This document shows positions 16,195 to 24,795 of a DNA stretch of 33,021 nucleotides, piece by piece; position 1 is the stretch's first letter; every line of letters begins with the position of its first letter. This stretch comes from Acidimicrobiaceae bacterium (GTDB lineage Bacteria > Actinomycetota > Acidimicrobiia > Acidimicrobiales > RAAP-2). The notes below the pieces were generated by a model. The model ran no database searches, had not been told where the DNA came from, and saw nothing but the letters and a program-made list of their open reading frames with translations. A program made the position numbers and the translations under genes. The stretch covers positions 1-33,021 of the forward strand of contig JABEUR010000124.1 of the NCBI GenBank assembly GCA_013044405.1. Direction: 5' to 3'.

Positions 16195-16697
16195 GGTGTG
16201 CCCGCTCGATAGTGGCGCGCCAGAAGCTCTCGCTCACGCGCTTCCATTCGTTCTGCTTCCTCGTCGACCACGTGGTCCCAGCCCAACAGGTGGAGCACTC
16301 CGTGAACCACCAGCAAGGCGATCTCGTCATCGAAGGTGCATTCGTGTTCCACGGCGTTACGCGCCGCGACCGATGGACAAATCACGATGTCACCAATGAG
16401 CTGTGGTATCTCGAAAGGAGGTGGCTCGCCGGGTCCGCCGCCACCGGCATCGGGAACCCGTCCGGTTGGCTCGTCTTCGAAGTCGATGGGAAAGCTCAAG
16501 ACGTCGGTCGGACCCGACTTGCCCATGAACTGCTGGTTCAGCGCCGCGATGGTCGCTGCGTCGGCGAAGATCAACGAGACCTCCGCCAGGCCCTTGACCC
16601 CTTCGTCGACCAGCACGCCATTGGCCAGTGCCACGAAACGTTCGAGGTCGATGGCGTGGTCGTTCTGCTCGTCCGCGGCGTAGATGTCGATGGTCAT
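16191..16697 (-). CDS. ybeY: Endoribonuclease YbeY (16S rRNA maturation)
   Basis: YbeY is a zinc-dependent RNase that takes part in 16S rRNA 3' processing and ribosome quality control. The catalytic HGVLHLLGWDH signature is at 132-142 of 168 residues. An unusual glycine/proline-rich insertion at about 74-98 precedes the conserved GDIVIC strand; it probably forms a disordered loop. The ATG overlaps the phoH stop (ATGA). Confidence 0.95.
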   Translation of the reverse strand: MTIDIYAADEQNDHAIDLERFVALANGVLVDEGVKGLAEVSLIFADAATIAALNQQFMGKSGPTDVLSFPIDFEDEPTGRVPDAGGGGPGEPPPFEIPQLIGDIVICPSVAARNAVEHECTFDDEIALLVVHGVLHLLGWDHVVDEEAERMEARERELLARHYRAGTP

Positions 16698-17659
16698 GAG
16701 TTGTGTTCTTCGTAGGCCGCGACGATATCGGCCACGATGCGGTGACGCACGACGTCCTTGGCCCCCAAGTGAACGAACGTGATGCCGTCGACGTTGCTGA
16801 GAACCTTCTCGATGTTGGCCAGTCCACTGTGGCGACCGTTGAGGTCCACTTGGGTCACGTCACCGGTCACGACTGCCTTGGAGTTGAAACCGATCCTGGT
16901 GAGGAACATCTTCATCTGCTCGGGGGTCGTGTTCTGGGCTTCGTCAAGGATGATGAAGGCGTCATTGAGTGTTCGACCACGCATGAAGGCGAGCGGAGCC
17001 ACCTCGATGGTCCCATTGGCGATCAAACGTTGAGCGCCCTCGGGGCCAACCATGTCGTAGAGCGCGTCGTACAGGGGGCGAAGGTACGGATCGACTTTGG
17101 CCATGAGGTCCCCGGGGAGGAATCCCAGGTGTTCGCCCGCTTCGACGGCGGGTCGGGTGAGCACGATTCGTTGGACTTGTCGACGATGCAGCGACTGCAC
17201 GGCCTGGGCGACGGCGAGGTAACTCTTGCCGGTGCCGGCTGGACCGATGCCAAAGGTGATGATCGACGAATCAATCGCGTCGGTGTAGCGCTTCTGTCCT
17301 GCGGTCGAGGGTCGAATGGCCTTGCCCTTGGCGCTGCGAACCACTTCGTGGCCGAGTATCTCACTGGGACGAAGATCGTCGTCGACCATGTCGATCGTGC
17401 GGGTGATCTTGGTCGGATCGAGGGCCTGCCCACTCTCGATGATCAAGACCAGTTCGTCGAAGAGCCGCAGCACCTTTGCGGCGTCGGGGCCCGAAACGGA
17501 GATCTGGTTCCCCTGAACTCGAACCTTCGAGTTCGGGTAGGAACGTTCGATGACCCTGAGGTGCTCGTCGCGAGGTCCGAGTAGTCCTGACATCAAGTGG
17601 GTATTTGGAACGAAGGTGGTCGCCGTGAGGGCCTCCGAGGCCGTGGCATCAAAGGTCAT
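16694..17659 (-). CDS. phoH: PhoH-family ATPase
   Basis: The 321-residue protein is a PhoH/PhoL-type P-loop ATPase: Walker A GPAGTGKS (139-146), LTRPAVEAGEHLGFLPG and Walker B IILDEAQN (236-243) are plain. An N-terminal KH-like part (about 25-80) is typical of PhoL. It is thought to act in RNA metabolism together with YbeY, its immediate downstream partner. ATG 17659 overlaps the HIT-gene stop (ATGA) and is preferred to the in-frame ATG at 17671. Confidence 0.95.
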   Translation of the reverse strand: MTFDATASEALTATTFVPNTHLMSGLLGPRDEHLRVIERSYPNSKVRVQGNQISVSGPDAAKVLRLFDELVLIIESGQALDPTKITRTIDMVDDDLRPSEILGHEVVRSAKGKAIRPSTAGQKRYTDAIDSSIITFGIGPAGTGKSYLAVAQAVQSLHRRQVQRIVLTRPAVEAGEHLGFLPGDLMAKVDPYLRPLYDALYDMVGPEGAQRLIANGTIEVAPLAFMRGRTLNDAFIILDEAQNTTPEQMKMFLTRIGFNSKAVVTGDVTQVDLNGRHSGLANIEKVLSNVDGITFVHLGAKDVVRHRIVADIVAAYEEHNS

Positions 17660-18000
17660 CCGGGCGGCCACTCCATTCGCCGTCCACCAAGGACGTGCAT
17701 GTGCAGGTGCGCCACGCTCATCTGGGCATCGGGACCAACGTTGAACACGAGACGGTAGCCCGATTCGCGTATGCCCTCAAGCTCAACAACTTCCTGGGCG
17801 AGCAAGATCAGGTCGTCCACGACGCCGCCGTGCGAACTCGCAACCTCGTCAGCACTCGTGATGTGTTGCTTGGGTATGACCAACACGTGTACCGGGGCCT
17901 GCGGGGCGATGTCGTAGAACGCGAAGGCGGTGTCGCTCTGGGCTACTGGCTCCGCTGGAATCGCTCCCGCGACAATCTTGCAAAAGACACAATCACTCAT
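17656..18000 (-). CDS. HIT-family nucleotide-binding protein (HinT-like)
   Basis: The 114-residue protein has the histidine-triad motif HLHMH (98-102) and the CVFCKIV opening of HinT-type purine nucleoside phosphoramidases. These hydrolyse AMP-lysine and similar phosphoramidates. It lies 22 nt after the rsmE stop, the only clear gap in this chain, and has its own GAGAGGA Shine-Dalgarno sequence before ATG 18000. Confidence 0.94.
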   Translation of the reverse strand: MSDCVFCKIVAGAIPAEPVAQSDTAFAFYDIAPQAPVHVLVIPKQHITSADEVASSHGGVVDDLILLAQEVVELEGIRESGYRLVFNVGPDAQMSVAHLHMHVLGGRRMEWPPG

Positions 18001-18022
18001 CTGTTCCTCTCATCATTACCGA

Positions 18023-18727
18023 TTACCTGCCCTCTAGGGTAAATCCCCAGTCTCCTGAACCAAATACCACCAGCGACGCCGCCACCACCGCAGCGGTCTC
18101 GGCGCGCAAGACGCTCGGACCGAGGCTGAGGCGACGACGTGATGATCCCCACTCGTCGGGTGCCCAGCCCCCCTCGGGACCGACGGCGACGGCGTTCACG
18201 GCGCTCCAGCGAGCATCCCCGTCGAAGTCGGCAACTGCGACACTCGCTTCCACGTCACGAACCTGCACCGGCTCTTCGACGGTGACGTCGTAGGTCCGTC
18301 TGGACTGGCCACAAGCTTCGGCGCCGATTCTGCGCCACCGGGCGAGGACCTTATCGCGAGCATCACCTTTGAATTTAACGGCGATTCGTTCGCTGAGAAG
18401 CGGGACGATCCGACTCACGCCTAGCTCGGTCGACTTGGCAACCACCCACTCACTTCGATCGCCCTTGAGTGGCACGATGTAGAGCACCGTCTCGATTCCG
18501 AGCGGGTCGACGTGGACATCGCTGGTACGCGCCAATCCATTGGCGCGTACCTCACAGATCGACCAGGTACCGCGCCCGTCGGTCACGACGATCTCCTCGC
18601 CCTCGCCGGCTCGAAGCACCTTTCTCAGATGATGGTCGTCACTCGTTCCCAGTACCGGCGCGGCCGGGTCGAGGACGCGAAATTGGCCGAGCGCAGCCAC
18701 TCGACGCGACCAGAGTTCCAAGGTCAC
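18023..18727 (-). CDS. rsmE: 16S rRNA (uracil-1498-N3)-methyltransferase RsmE
   Basis: RsmE is a SPOUT-class enzyme that uses SAM to methylate U1498 of 16S rRNA. The 234 residues show a PUA-like N-terminal domain (about 1-70) and the SPOUT knot with KSTELGVSRIVPLLSER, AVGPEGGW and LGPSVLRAETAAV. GTG 18727 overlaps the dnaJ stop (GTGA). Confidence 0.95.
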   Translation of the reverse strand: MTLELWSRRVAALGQFRVLDPAAPVLGTSDDHHLRKVLRAGEGEEIVVTDGRGTWSICEVRANGLARTSDVHVDPLGIETVLYIVPLKGDRSEWVVAKSTELGVSRIVPLLSERIAVKFKGDARDKVLARWRRIGAEACGQSRRTYDVTVEEPVQVRDVEASVAVADFDGDARWSAVNAVAVGPEGGWAPDEWGSSRRRLSLGPSVLRAETAAVVAASLVVFGSGDWGFTLEGR

Positions 18728-19827
18728 TTCTTGGAACCACGTCGTCGATGAAAGATGCCGCTGGGACGCTCGAGCACGGCCTCACCCCGGTGTGCCGCCA
18801 ATTCGCGCAGCAGTTCCTCGGTCGTCTCGTCTAGTTCCGTGGGGACGTCGACCACGAGGTGGACGTACAGGTCACCACGCCCTCGTCCGTGCAGATGGTT
18901 GACGCCCTCGTGACGGATCCGATGAACTGTTCCATTTGGACTTCCCGGAACGACATCGATCTCAATGCTCTCTCTCAGCGTTGGAACGACGAGCGAGGCG
19001 CCGAGCGAGGCCTGGGTGAATGCGATATGGGCTTCGTGGTGCAGATCGTCTCCGTGTCGCTCAAAGCGTTCATCGAGCGTCACTCTCAGGTGCACGAAGA
19101 GCCGCCCATTGGCACCGCCACGCAGCCCCGCCGGACCCCGGTCCGAGAGTCGCATCGTCGAGCCGTCCTCGACTCCGGCGGGCACTTGAACCGTGAGCGA
19201 AGTGGTCTCGTTTCGACGTCCCTCGCCTCGACAGTCGCCACAGGGCGATTCGATGCGTGTACCCATGCCAGCGCATCGCGAGCACGGCATCGCCGTGACC
19301 ATCTGGCCCAGGATCGAGTTTCGAACCCGACGCACTTCTCCCGTACCAGCACACTCCTCGCAGCGCACCGGCGAGGTCCCTGGCTCACAGCCCGTACCGT
19401 CGCAGGTCGTACAGCGTCGAGGCAAGGTCACCGTCACTTCATGGGTCGCACCGAACGCAGCGTCATCGAGCGTGATATCCAGCGAGATCTCGGCGTCGGG
19501 ACCGGGCTGAGGTCCGCGCCGTTGCGCCGAGTGTCCGCTGACGCCGCCAAAGAACATGTCGAAAATGTCCTGCACCGAGCCGGCACCGAACGGGTTGCCC
19601 CCGGCGCCTACGTCGGAACCGAACCGGTCGTAGTTGGCCCGCCGTTCCGGATCCGAGAGGATCTCGTAGGCCTGAGACACCTCTTTGAATCGCGCCTCGG
19701 CCGCGTGGTCATCGGGATTCGCGTCGGGGTGTAGTTGACGTGCGAGACGACGATACGACTTCTTCAACTCCTCTTGGGAGGCGTTGGAATCGACTTCGAG
19801 TATGGCGTACAGGTCGGGATCAGGCAT
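18724..19827 (-). CDS. dnaJ: Chaperone DnaJ
   Basis: This Hsp40 co-chaperone stimulates DnaK. It has a J domain with HPD at 33-35, a short Gly/Phe-rich linker (about 72-105), four CxxCxGxG zinc repeats starting at C139, C156, C182 and C196, and C-terminal substrate-binding domains, 367 residues in all. The start at ATG 19827 has AGGA 5 nt upstream; an in-frame ATG at 19839 within hrcA is less likely. Linkage to hrcA instead of dnaK-grpE marks it as the second-copy type (DnaJ2 in Mycobacterium), so another dnaJ may exist elsewhere. Confidence 0.96.
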   Translation of the reverse strand: MPDPDLYAILEVDSNASQEELKKSYRRLARQLHPDANPDDHAAEARFKEVSQAYEILSDPERRANYDRFGSDVGAGGNPFGAGSVQDIFDMFFGGVSGHSAQRRGPQPGPDAEISLDITLDDAAFGATHEVTVTLPRRCTTCDGTGCEPGTSPVRCEECAGTGEVRRVRNSILGQMVTAMPCSRCAGMGTRIESPCGDCRGEGRRNETTSLTVQVPAGVEDGSTMRLSDRGPAGLRGGANGRLFVHLRVTLDERFERHGDDLHHEAHIAFTQASLGASLVVPTLRESIEIDVVPGSPNGTVHRIRHEGVNHLHGRGRGDLYVHLVVDVPTELDETTEELLRELAAHRGEAVLERPSGIFHRRRGSKK

Positions 19828-20872
19828 GATCTTCCTCATTGGCGAAATGGTTGGTCAGATGCTCCGAGACGACTCTGGCCGCCGCCATTGCCTCGCGATA
19901 CTTCATGCGAGTTGGTCCGAGCAGACCAACGGCACCAGCGGGTTCACCATCGATGGTGACCGGTGCGACGATCACCGCGCACGACGACAGCGGTTCGAAT
20001 CCGTGCTCTGAACCAATGGCCACCGAAAGTCCCTGGTCCAATATGTCTTGTACGAGCGACACGACGAGCAGCTCTTGTTCAAGGATGCTGAGCACCTTGC
20101 GTACAGTCTCGACCCCGTCGAACGCTTCGGCGACTCGCGAAGAACCACCGATGAAAACCTGCTCACCGTCCGTGGTGGGTTTTTGAGCGTGCAGGACGCT
20201 CACCGACTCGCGCACCAGAATCGCCACGTGGTCGTCTCGAGAGGGGACCTGTACTCGGCTGTCGAGTGTGGTCCCGATCAGCAGCGCGTTGAGTTGACGA
20301 GATGCTTCGGTCACTTCGACGTGTGATGCTTCGATAGTTGGCAGCACGCTGTGCTTGGTGACCGACCCGTCAGAGAACACCGTCACGAGCAGGTGGTGAC
20401 GTGAGTCGAGATTCACCAACTGAACGCTGAGGATCGAAGAGTGCGAGTGGCTCGGACCAACGACGACCGAGGTGTAGTTGGTCAGTTGGCTCAGCATGAT
20501 CGAGGTCTGCTCGAGCACTCCTTCGACTTCGCCACGGACACTCTTGAAGAAATCGCTGATCTGCACCTGTTGGGCTTCGCCGAGTACCCCCGATTTCAAG
20601 TGATCGACGAAGTAGCGATAGCCCTTGTCCGTCGGCACGCGACCAGCGGACGTGTGGGGTTGGGCCAAGTAGCCCTCGCGCTCCAGGGTCACCATTTCGG
20701 AGCGCACGGTGGCCGGTGAGACGTCCAAATCCGCGCTGGCCGCCACGGCGGTGGAACCGACGGGCTGGGCCGTGTCGATGTGCTCGACCACGACCGCCTG
20801 AAGGATCGTGGCCTTACGTACATCGAGATCACTCGTGTCCGTTTCGTTCTTCGAACTGGCCCGACGCGACAT
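19820..20872 (-). CDS. hrcA: Heat-inducible transcription repressor HrcA
   Basis: HrcA binds CIRCE operators and represses heat-shock genes until unfolded protein titrates the folding of HrcA by GroEL. The 350-residue protein begins with a winged-helix domain (about 18-90, with VSPATVRSEMVTLEREGYL and PHTSAGRVPTDKGYRYF) followed by a GAF-like dimer domain. A CIRCE element lies 12 nt before the start codon, so it controls itself. The ATG has a good AAGGAGA Shine-Dalgarno sequence. The gene heads the eight-gene chain to era. Confidence 0.97.
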   Translation of the reverse strand: MSRRASSKNETDTSDLDVRKATILQAVVVEHIDTAQPVGSTAVAASADLDVSPATVRSEMVTLEREGYLAQPHTSAGRVPTDKGYRYFVDHLKSGVLGEAQQVQISDFFKSVRGEVEGVLEQTSIMLSQLTNYTSVVVGPSHSHSSILSVQLVNLDSRHHLLVTVFSDGSVTKHSVLPTIEASHVEVTEASRQLNALLIGTTLDSRVQVPSRDDHVAILVRESVSVLHAQKPTTDGEQVFIGGSSRVAEAFDGVETVRKVLSILEQELLVVSLVQDILDQGLSVAIGSEHGFEPLSSCAVIVAPVTIDGEPAGAVGLLGPTRMKYREAMAAARVVSEHLTNHFANEEDHA

Positions 20873-20884
20873 ACGCTCTCCTTG

Positions 20885-20911
20885 TTAGCACTCGATTCTA
20901 CCGAGTGCCAA
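20885..20911 (-). promoter_or_regulatory. CIRCE operator and -10 box of hrcA
   Basis: TTAGCACTC (20885-20893) and GAGTGCCAA (20903-20911) flank 9 nt and match the CIRCE consensus TTAGCACTC-N9-GAGTGCTAA at all but one base. On the minus strand the spacer holds TAGAAT (20895-20900), a good -10 hexamer, so bound HrcA would cover the promoter. Confidence 0.95.
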
Positions 20912-20931
20912 GACCATTCGACTCCACCGCG

Positions 20932-20937
20932 TATGGT
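20932..20937 (+). promoter_or_regulatory. Leaderless -10 box of the DinB-like gene
   Basis: TATGGT is followed by 6 nt and ATG 20944, with no Shine-Dalgarno sequence. The box lies 21 nt from the CIRCE element of the divergent hrcA gene. Confidence 0.6.
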
Positions 20938-20943
20938 CGAACC

Positions 20944-21462
20944 ATGCAAGCAATCGAACCGCCGACACGGCCCAAACCACCCGACAACGGGAGCGAATCC
21001 GAGCAACTCCACGCGTGGCTCGACTTCTATCGTGCGACCTTGATCCTCAAATGTGCGGGACTCGACATCGAGCGCTTGAGTATGCGTCCCGCGGGGAGTT
21101 CGAGGCTTTCGTTGCTCGGGCTGATCCGACACATGACCTTCGTCGAACAGGTCTGGTTCGAGTCGACCTTCGCCAACTTCGCCGCCGCCATCTACTACGC
21201 CAAGGACACCCACCCCGACGCCGACTTCGAAGAATTGACGGACTCTCCGCTCGAACTGGTACTCGACAACTTCAACGCCGCCTGCGCGCGTTCACGTGAG
21301 TTGGCGACCGGTCACTCCCTCGACGAGATGGCCGCGTCCCAGCGTCGGGGTCGAGAGGTCGATTTGCGCTGGATCTACCTGCACATGATCGAGGAGTACG
21401 CACGCCACTGCGGACACGCCGACATCTTGCGCGAACTGATCGACGGATCGACCGGTTACTGA
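20944..21462 (+). CDS. DinB/DUF664-family protein
   Basis: The 172-residue protein matches the DUF664 branch of the DinB four-helix-bundle superfamily: a helix with GLIRHMTFVEQVWF and a C-terminal helix with YLHMIEEYARHCGHADILRE supply the histidines of a divalent-metal site. Relatives include mycothiol-dependent enzymes, so a thiol-transfer or detoxification role is possible; that is an inference from the family. Its stop codon abuts the lepA stop on the other strand, together forming TGATCA. Confidence 0.85.
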   Translation: MQAIEPPTRPKPPDNGSESEQLHAWLDFYRATLILKCAGLDIERLSMRPAGSSRLSLLGLIRHMTFVEQVWFESTFANFAAAIYYAKDTHPDADFEELTDSPLELVLDNFNAACARSRELATGHSLDEMAASQRRGREVDLRWIYLHMIEEYARHCGHADILRELIDGSTGY

Positions 21463-23268
21463 TCAGTCTTCGAGCTTGAGGGCCGCGACGAAGGCTTCCT
21501 GGGGCACCTCCACGCGCCCGAGGTTCTTCATTCGTTTCTTGCCCTCTTTCTGCTTTTCGAGCAGTTTGCGCTTGCGAGTGATGTCGCCTCCGTAGCACTT
21601 GGCTAGGACGTCCTTTCGTCGAGCCTTGACCGTCTCGCGTGAGATGATCCGTCCGCCGATCGCCGCCTGAATCGGTACGTCGAACATTTGGCGAGGAATC
21701 AACTCCTTCAGTCGCTCGGCCATACGACGTCCGTAGTAGTCGGCGTTGGACTTGTGCACGATGGTGGAGAACGCGTCGACGGGCTCGTGATTGATCAACA
21801 GGTCAACTCGTACCAACTGCGACGTGACGTATCCGCTCGGCTCGTAGTCGAGGCTGGCGTAGCCCTTCGTGCGGCTCTTCAACGCGTCAAAGAAATCGAT
21901 GACCACTTCGGCCAGAGGAATTTTATAGCGTAACTCCACGCGTTCCACCGACAGGTAGTCCATTTTGACCATCTCTCCGCGGCGTGACTGGCACAAGTCC
22001 ATGACCGCGCCCAAGTACTCCGACGGCGTGAGGATCGAGATGTCGAGCATGGGCTCGTCGATGTGGTCGAGTCGACTCGAATCGGGCAGTTCGGTGGGGT
22101 TGTCCACGAGCATTTCGGTGCCGTCAGTGAGAAATGCCCGATAGACCACCGACGGCGCCGTCGCTATTATCCCCAGGTCGAACTCGCGCTCGAGGCGTTC
22201 ACGAACGATCTCCATGTGCAAGAGCCCCAGGAAGCCGCATCGGAAACCGAAGCCCAGCGCCTTGGAGGACTCTGGTTCGTAGGTAATCGATGCATCGTTC
22301 AACTTCAGTTTGTCCAGAGCGTCGCGCAGGTCCGCCAGGTCGTCTCCGTCTATTGGATAGATTCCACAAAAGACCATCGGTTTTGGATCGAGATACCCCT
22401 CGAGCGCCGCGCCGGCCGGGCGACTGGCTTCGGTGATCGTCTCTCCAGAACGCGCCCCGGCGACATCCTTGATCCCCGCCACGATGAAACCGACCTCACC
22501 GGGCCCCAGTTGCTTGACGCTCAACATTTCCGGGGTTCGAATCCCGATCTCTTCGATCTCATGATTGGACCCGGACTGCATCATCCGGATTCGCATGTCG
22601 TCTCGCAACGTCCCGTCGATGATCCGGATGGAGCTGATCACCCCGCGATATTGGTCATAGTACGAGTCGAATATCAGGGCGCGCAGTGGCGCTTCGGGGT
22701 CGCCCTGGGGCGCCGGAATGCGAGCGATGATCGCTCGCAGCAGATCCTCCACCCCTTCACCGGTCTTGGCCGAGATCGAGAGGACTTCGCTCGCGGGTAG
22801 GCCGAGGACTCGTTCGAGTTCTTCTTTGCAACGCTCGGGGTCGGCCGCTGGAAGATCGATCTTGTTGAGAACCGCGACGATCTCCAGATTGTTCTCGATG
22901 GCCTGGTAGCAGTTGGCCAGCGTCTGGGCCTGGATTCCCTGGCTTGCGTCCACGAGCAGAACGGCACCTTCGCAGGCGGCGAGCGATCGCGATACCTCGT
23001 ATCCGAAGTCCACGTGACCCGGGGTATCGATGAGTTGAATGATGTGTCCCTCGTAACCCACCCGAACGTTCTGGGCCTTGATCGTGATGCCACGTTCTCG
23101 TTCAATGTCCATCGAGTCGAGGTACTGCGCACGCATCAGACGTGGATCGACCGCTCCGGTGATCTCGAGGATTCGATCAGAGAGCGTCGATTTGCCGTGG
23201 TCGATGTGCGCGATGATGCTGATGTTGCGGATTTTGCTGAAATCTATGGTCGAAATTGGAGCTGCCAC
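21463..23268 (-). CDS. lepA: Elongation factor 4 (LepA)
   Basis: LepA is a translational GTPase that binds stalled or assembling ribosomes. The 601 residues show G1 AHIDHGKS (20-27), [20 protein letters not shown] and the LepA-specific C-terminal domain ending in the conserved VRRKRKLL-like basic region ([16 protein letters not shown]). It starts with GTG 23268 and shows no Shine-Dalgarno sequence. It is divergent from rpsT. Confidence 0.97.
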   Translation of the reverse strand: MAAPISTIDFSKIRNISIIAHIDHGKSTLSDRILEITGAVDPRLMRAQYLDSMDIERERGITIKAQNVRVGYEGHIIQLIDTPGHVDFGYEVSRSLAACEGAVLLVDASQGIQAQTLANCYQAIENNLEIVAVLNKIDLPAADPERCKEELERVLGLPASEVLSISAKTGEGVEDLLRAIIARIPAPQGDPEAPLRALIFDSYYDQYRGVISSIRIIDGTLRDDMRIRMMQSGSNHEIEEIGIRTPEMLSVKQLGPGEVGFIVAGIKDVAGARSGETITEASRPAGAALEGYLDPKPMVFCGIYPIDGDDLADLRDALDKLKLNDASITYEPESSKALGFGFRCGFLGLLHMEIVRERLEREFDLGIIATAPSVVYRAFLTDGTEMLVDNPTELPDSSRLDHIDEPMLDISILTPSEYLGAVMDLCQSRRGEMVKMDYLSVERVELRYKIPLAEVVIDFFDALKSRTKGYASLDYEPSGYVTSQLVRVDLLINHEPVDAFSTIVHKSNADYYGRRMAERLKELIPRQMFDVPIQAAIGGRIISRETVKARRKDVLAKCYGGDITRKRKLLEKQKEGKKRMKNLGRVEVPQEAFVAALKLED

Positions 23269-23277
23269 GGTCTAGCA

Positions 23278-23283
23278 AGGCTA
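23278..23283 (-). promoter_or_regulatory. Candidate -10 box of lepA
   Basis: TAGCCT on the minus strand ends 9 nt before the lepA GTG. The spacing is slightly longer than in the other leaderless-type starts here and would give a leader of about 2-3 nt. No Shine-Dalgarno sequence is seen. Confidence 0.4.
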
Positions 23284-23331
23284 CCCGGCGAGCGTTGGCG
23301 TGGCCCGCCAGAGCGGCGCCGAGGCGTCTGC

Positions 23332-23337
23332 TAGCAT
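23332..23337 (+). promoter_or_regulatory. Candidate -10 box of rpsT
   Basis: TAGCAT lies 47 nt before the rpsT GTG. The transcript would have a leader of about 40 nt ending in a GAGGA Shine-Dalgarno sequence, in contrast to the leaderless genes around it. No clear -35 box is seen. Confidence 0.4.
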
Positions 23338-23384
23338 CAATAAGCCCGCCGGACGCTTTCCGAGCACTGATAACGAGGATTTTC

Positions 23385-23648
23385 GTGGCAAACATCAAGA
23401 GCCAGATCAAGCGCAACAAGCAGAACGAAGTGGACCGCGAACGTAACAAGGCCGTAAAGTCCGAGATTCGCACCCGCACCAAGAACGCTGTCGCCGCCGT
23501 GGGTACGGAGAACGAAGAAGTCGCCCTGCGCGCCGCCGTCAAGCGAATCGACAAAGCCGCCTCCAAGGGTGTCATCCACAAGAATCAGGCCGCCAACAAG
23601 AAGAGTGGTTTGATGCGTCGTATCGCCGCACTGAAGAGCGACGCCTGA
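23385..23648 (+). CDS. rpsT: Small ribosomal subunit protein S20
   Basis: The 87-residue, lysine/arginine- and alanine-rich helical protein opens with the S20 signature [21 protein letters not shown] (first residue encoded by GTG) and contains [23 protein letters not shown], typical of the family. It binds 16S rRNA early in 30S assembly. GAGGA lies 6 nt before the start. The open frame extends upstream to 23256, but that part is not S20-like. Confidence 0.97.
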   Translation: MANIKSQIKRNKQNEVDRERNKAVKSEIRTRTKNAVAAVGTENEEVALRAAVKRIDKAASKGVIHKNQAANKKSGLMRRIAALKSDA

Positions 23649-23660
23649 TCGCACCGATCG

Positions 23661-23683
23661 CGGCGACCCGCCTTTCGTCGCCG
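23661..23683 (+). terminator. Hairpin downstream of rpsT
   Basis: CGGCGAC (23661-23667) pairs with GTCGCCG (23677-23683) around a 9-nt loop, 12 nt after the rpsT stop. There is no following T-run, so intrinsic termination is uncertain. Confidence 0.4.
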
Positions 23684-23684
23684 T

Positions 23685-23704
23685 GCACAGTGTTCGCAGT
23701 GTGC
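23685..23704 (+). terminator. Second hairpin with TTCG loop downstream of rpsT
   Basis: GCACA (23685-23689) pairs with TGTGC (23700-23704); after a G-G mismatch, TG pairs with CA around a TTCG tetraloop (23693-23696). A further inverted repeat, GTTGAG/CTCAAC, lies at 23706-23734. These fill the 130-bp gap between the convergent rpsT and holA genes. Confidence 0.35.
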
Positions 23705-23778
23705 TGTTGAGCCGAGGGACCTGTCCACCTCAACCGTAGGCGTCGACAGCGTCGTCCCCGTTGTACATCAAGAGCCTC

Positions 23779-24795
23779 TCAGCTTCGCCGAGCGCCCGAG
23801 GTCATCCTCGCTAAGCGAGCCACCAGGACCTCGATGACGGTGAGTTCGGTGACGTCCATGTCCGAGTTGAGGTCCTTGCCGCCGTAGCTCACGGCCCCTT
23901 TGAGCGCTCCATCCGCTTCGGTGATCCAATGCACCGCGGTTGCTATTCGAGTTGCGCCGAGTCGCTGAGACATTGCGAGGGCCTTTCCCGCCGGAAACGT
24001 ACCGATCCCCAACAGCAGCGCCGCATCCTCGCCACCGCGTGCTGCACTGCCTTCCAGGCGAGCCATCCGCAGGTAGTGACGCTGGAGCATATTGACGATC
24101 TGCAGCGCGGCGCGACCCTTGGAGTCGAGCATCCGGCGCGCGACCTCGATCGACTTGGCCGAATCTCCACTGTCGAGAGCATCCGTGAGATCCCATTCAG
24201 GCACATCACCCAGATCTCCGAGGTACGGCTCGATCTTGTCCATGTTGATCGAAGTTGTTCCGTAGATTGCCTGGAGCGTGCGAGCGAGCGCGTCAACCCG
24301 CGCCACGTCATCACCGACCTTGCTCGCAATGGCACGGGCGGCTCTCGCATCGACGTTGATTTCGTACTGCTGCAGTTTTGATTCGACGAACGAGACCCGC
24401 TCGCTCGAACGTGAACCGACGTTGGCGTCGATCACCTCACTCGATGCTTTGACCAGTTTGTGACTCTTTGCTCCGACGACCGCGAGCACGAGCACGATGT
24501 CGGGAACCGGTGACGAGATCCAGGCGAGCAACTCAGCGACCTCGTCGGCCAGCAACGACTGGGCATCTCTAACGACGATCACGCGACGCTCTACGAGGAA
24601 TGGCGGGGTGTTGAGCGCCTCGATGACCTTAGCAATGATCGAATCACCGCTCGAAGTGGTGACGTCCTTGGCGGTGAAGTCCTGCAGGGCGATCAACGGG
24701 TCCAGGTCACCCATCGTCGCAGAGACTGCACTGTGGAGTGCGTCATAGACCATGGTCGCGTCGTGGCCCACCACGCAGAGCACTGGACCATTCAC
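23779..24795 (-). CDS. holA: DNA polymerase III subunit delta
   Basis: The delta subunit opens the sliding clamp in the clamp-loader complex. The 338-residue protein has the HolA layout: an N-terminal AAA-like domain without a Walker A motif (VLCVVGHDATMVYDAL, then ERRVIVVRDAQSLLADEVAELL) and a helical C-terminal collar with QIVNMLQRHYLRMARL. Genes for holA and rpsT are neighbours in many bacteria, as here. GTG 24795 overlaps the folP2 stop (GTGA). Confidence 0.93.
   Translation of the reverse strand: MNGPVLCVVGHDATMVYDALHSAVSATMGDLDPLIALQDFTAKDVTTSSGDSIIAKVIEALNTPPFLVERRVIVVRDAQSLLADEVAELLAWISSPVPDIVLVLAVVGAKSHKLVKASSEVIDANVGSRSSERVSFVESKLQQYEINVDARAARAIASKVGDDVARVDALARTLQAIYGTTSINMDKIEPYLGDLGDVPEWDLTDALDSGDSAKSIEVARRMLDSKGRAALQIVNMLQRHYLRMARLEGSAARGGEDAALLLGIGTFPAGKALAMSQRLGATRIATAVHWITEADGALKGAVSYGGKDLNSDMDVTELTVIEVLVARLARMTSGARRS

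Noticed and set aside
16703..17584. 293-codon open frame opposite phoH
   Set aside because: It lies entirely inside phoH on the other strand, and the PhoH protein shows all family motifs. Composition bias in GC-rich genes yields long antisense frames.
18859..19734. 291-codon open frame opposite dnaJ
   Set aside because: It is fully antisense to a dnaJ with complete J-domain and zinc repeats, and its translation shows no recognisable domain.
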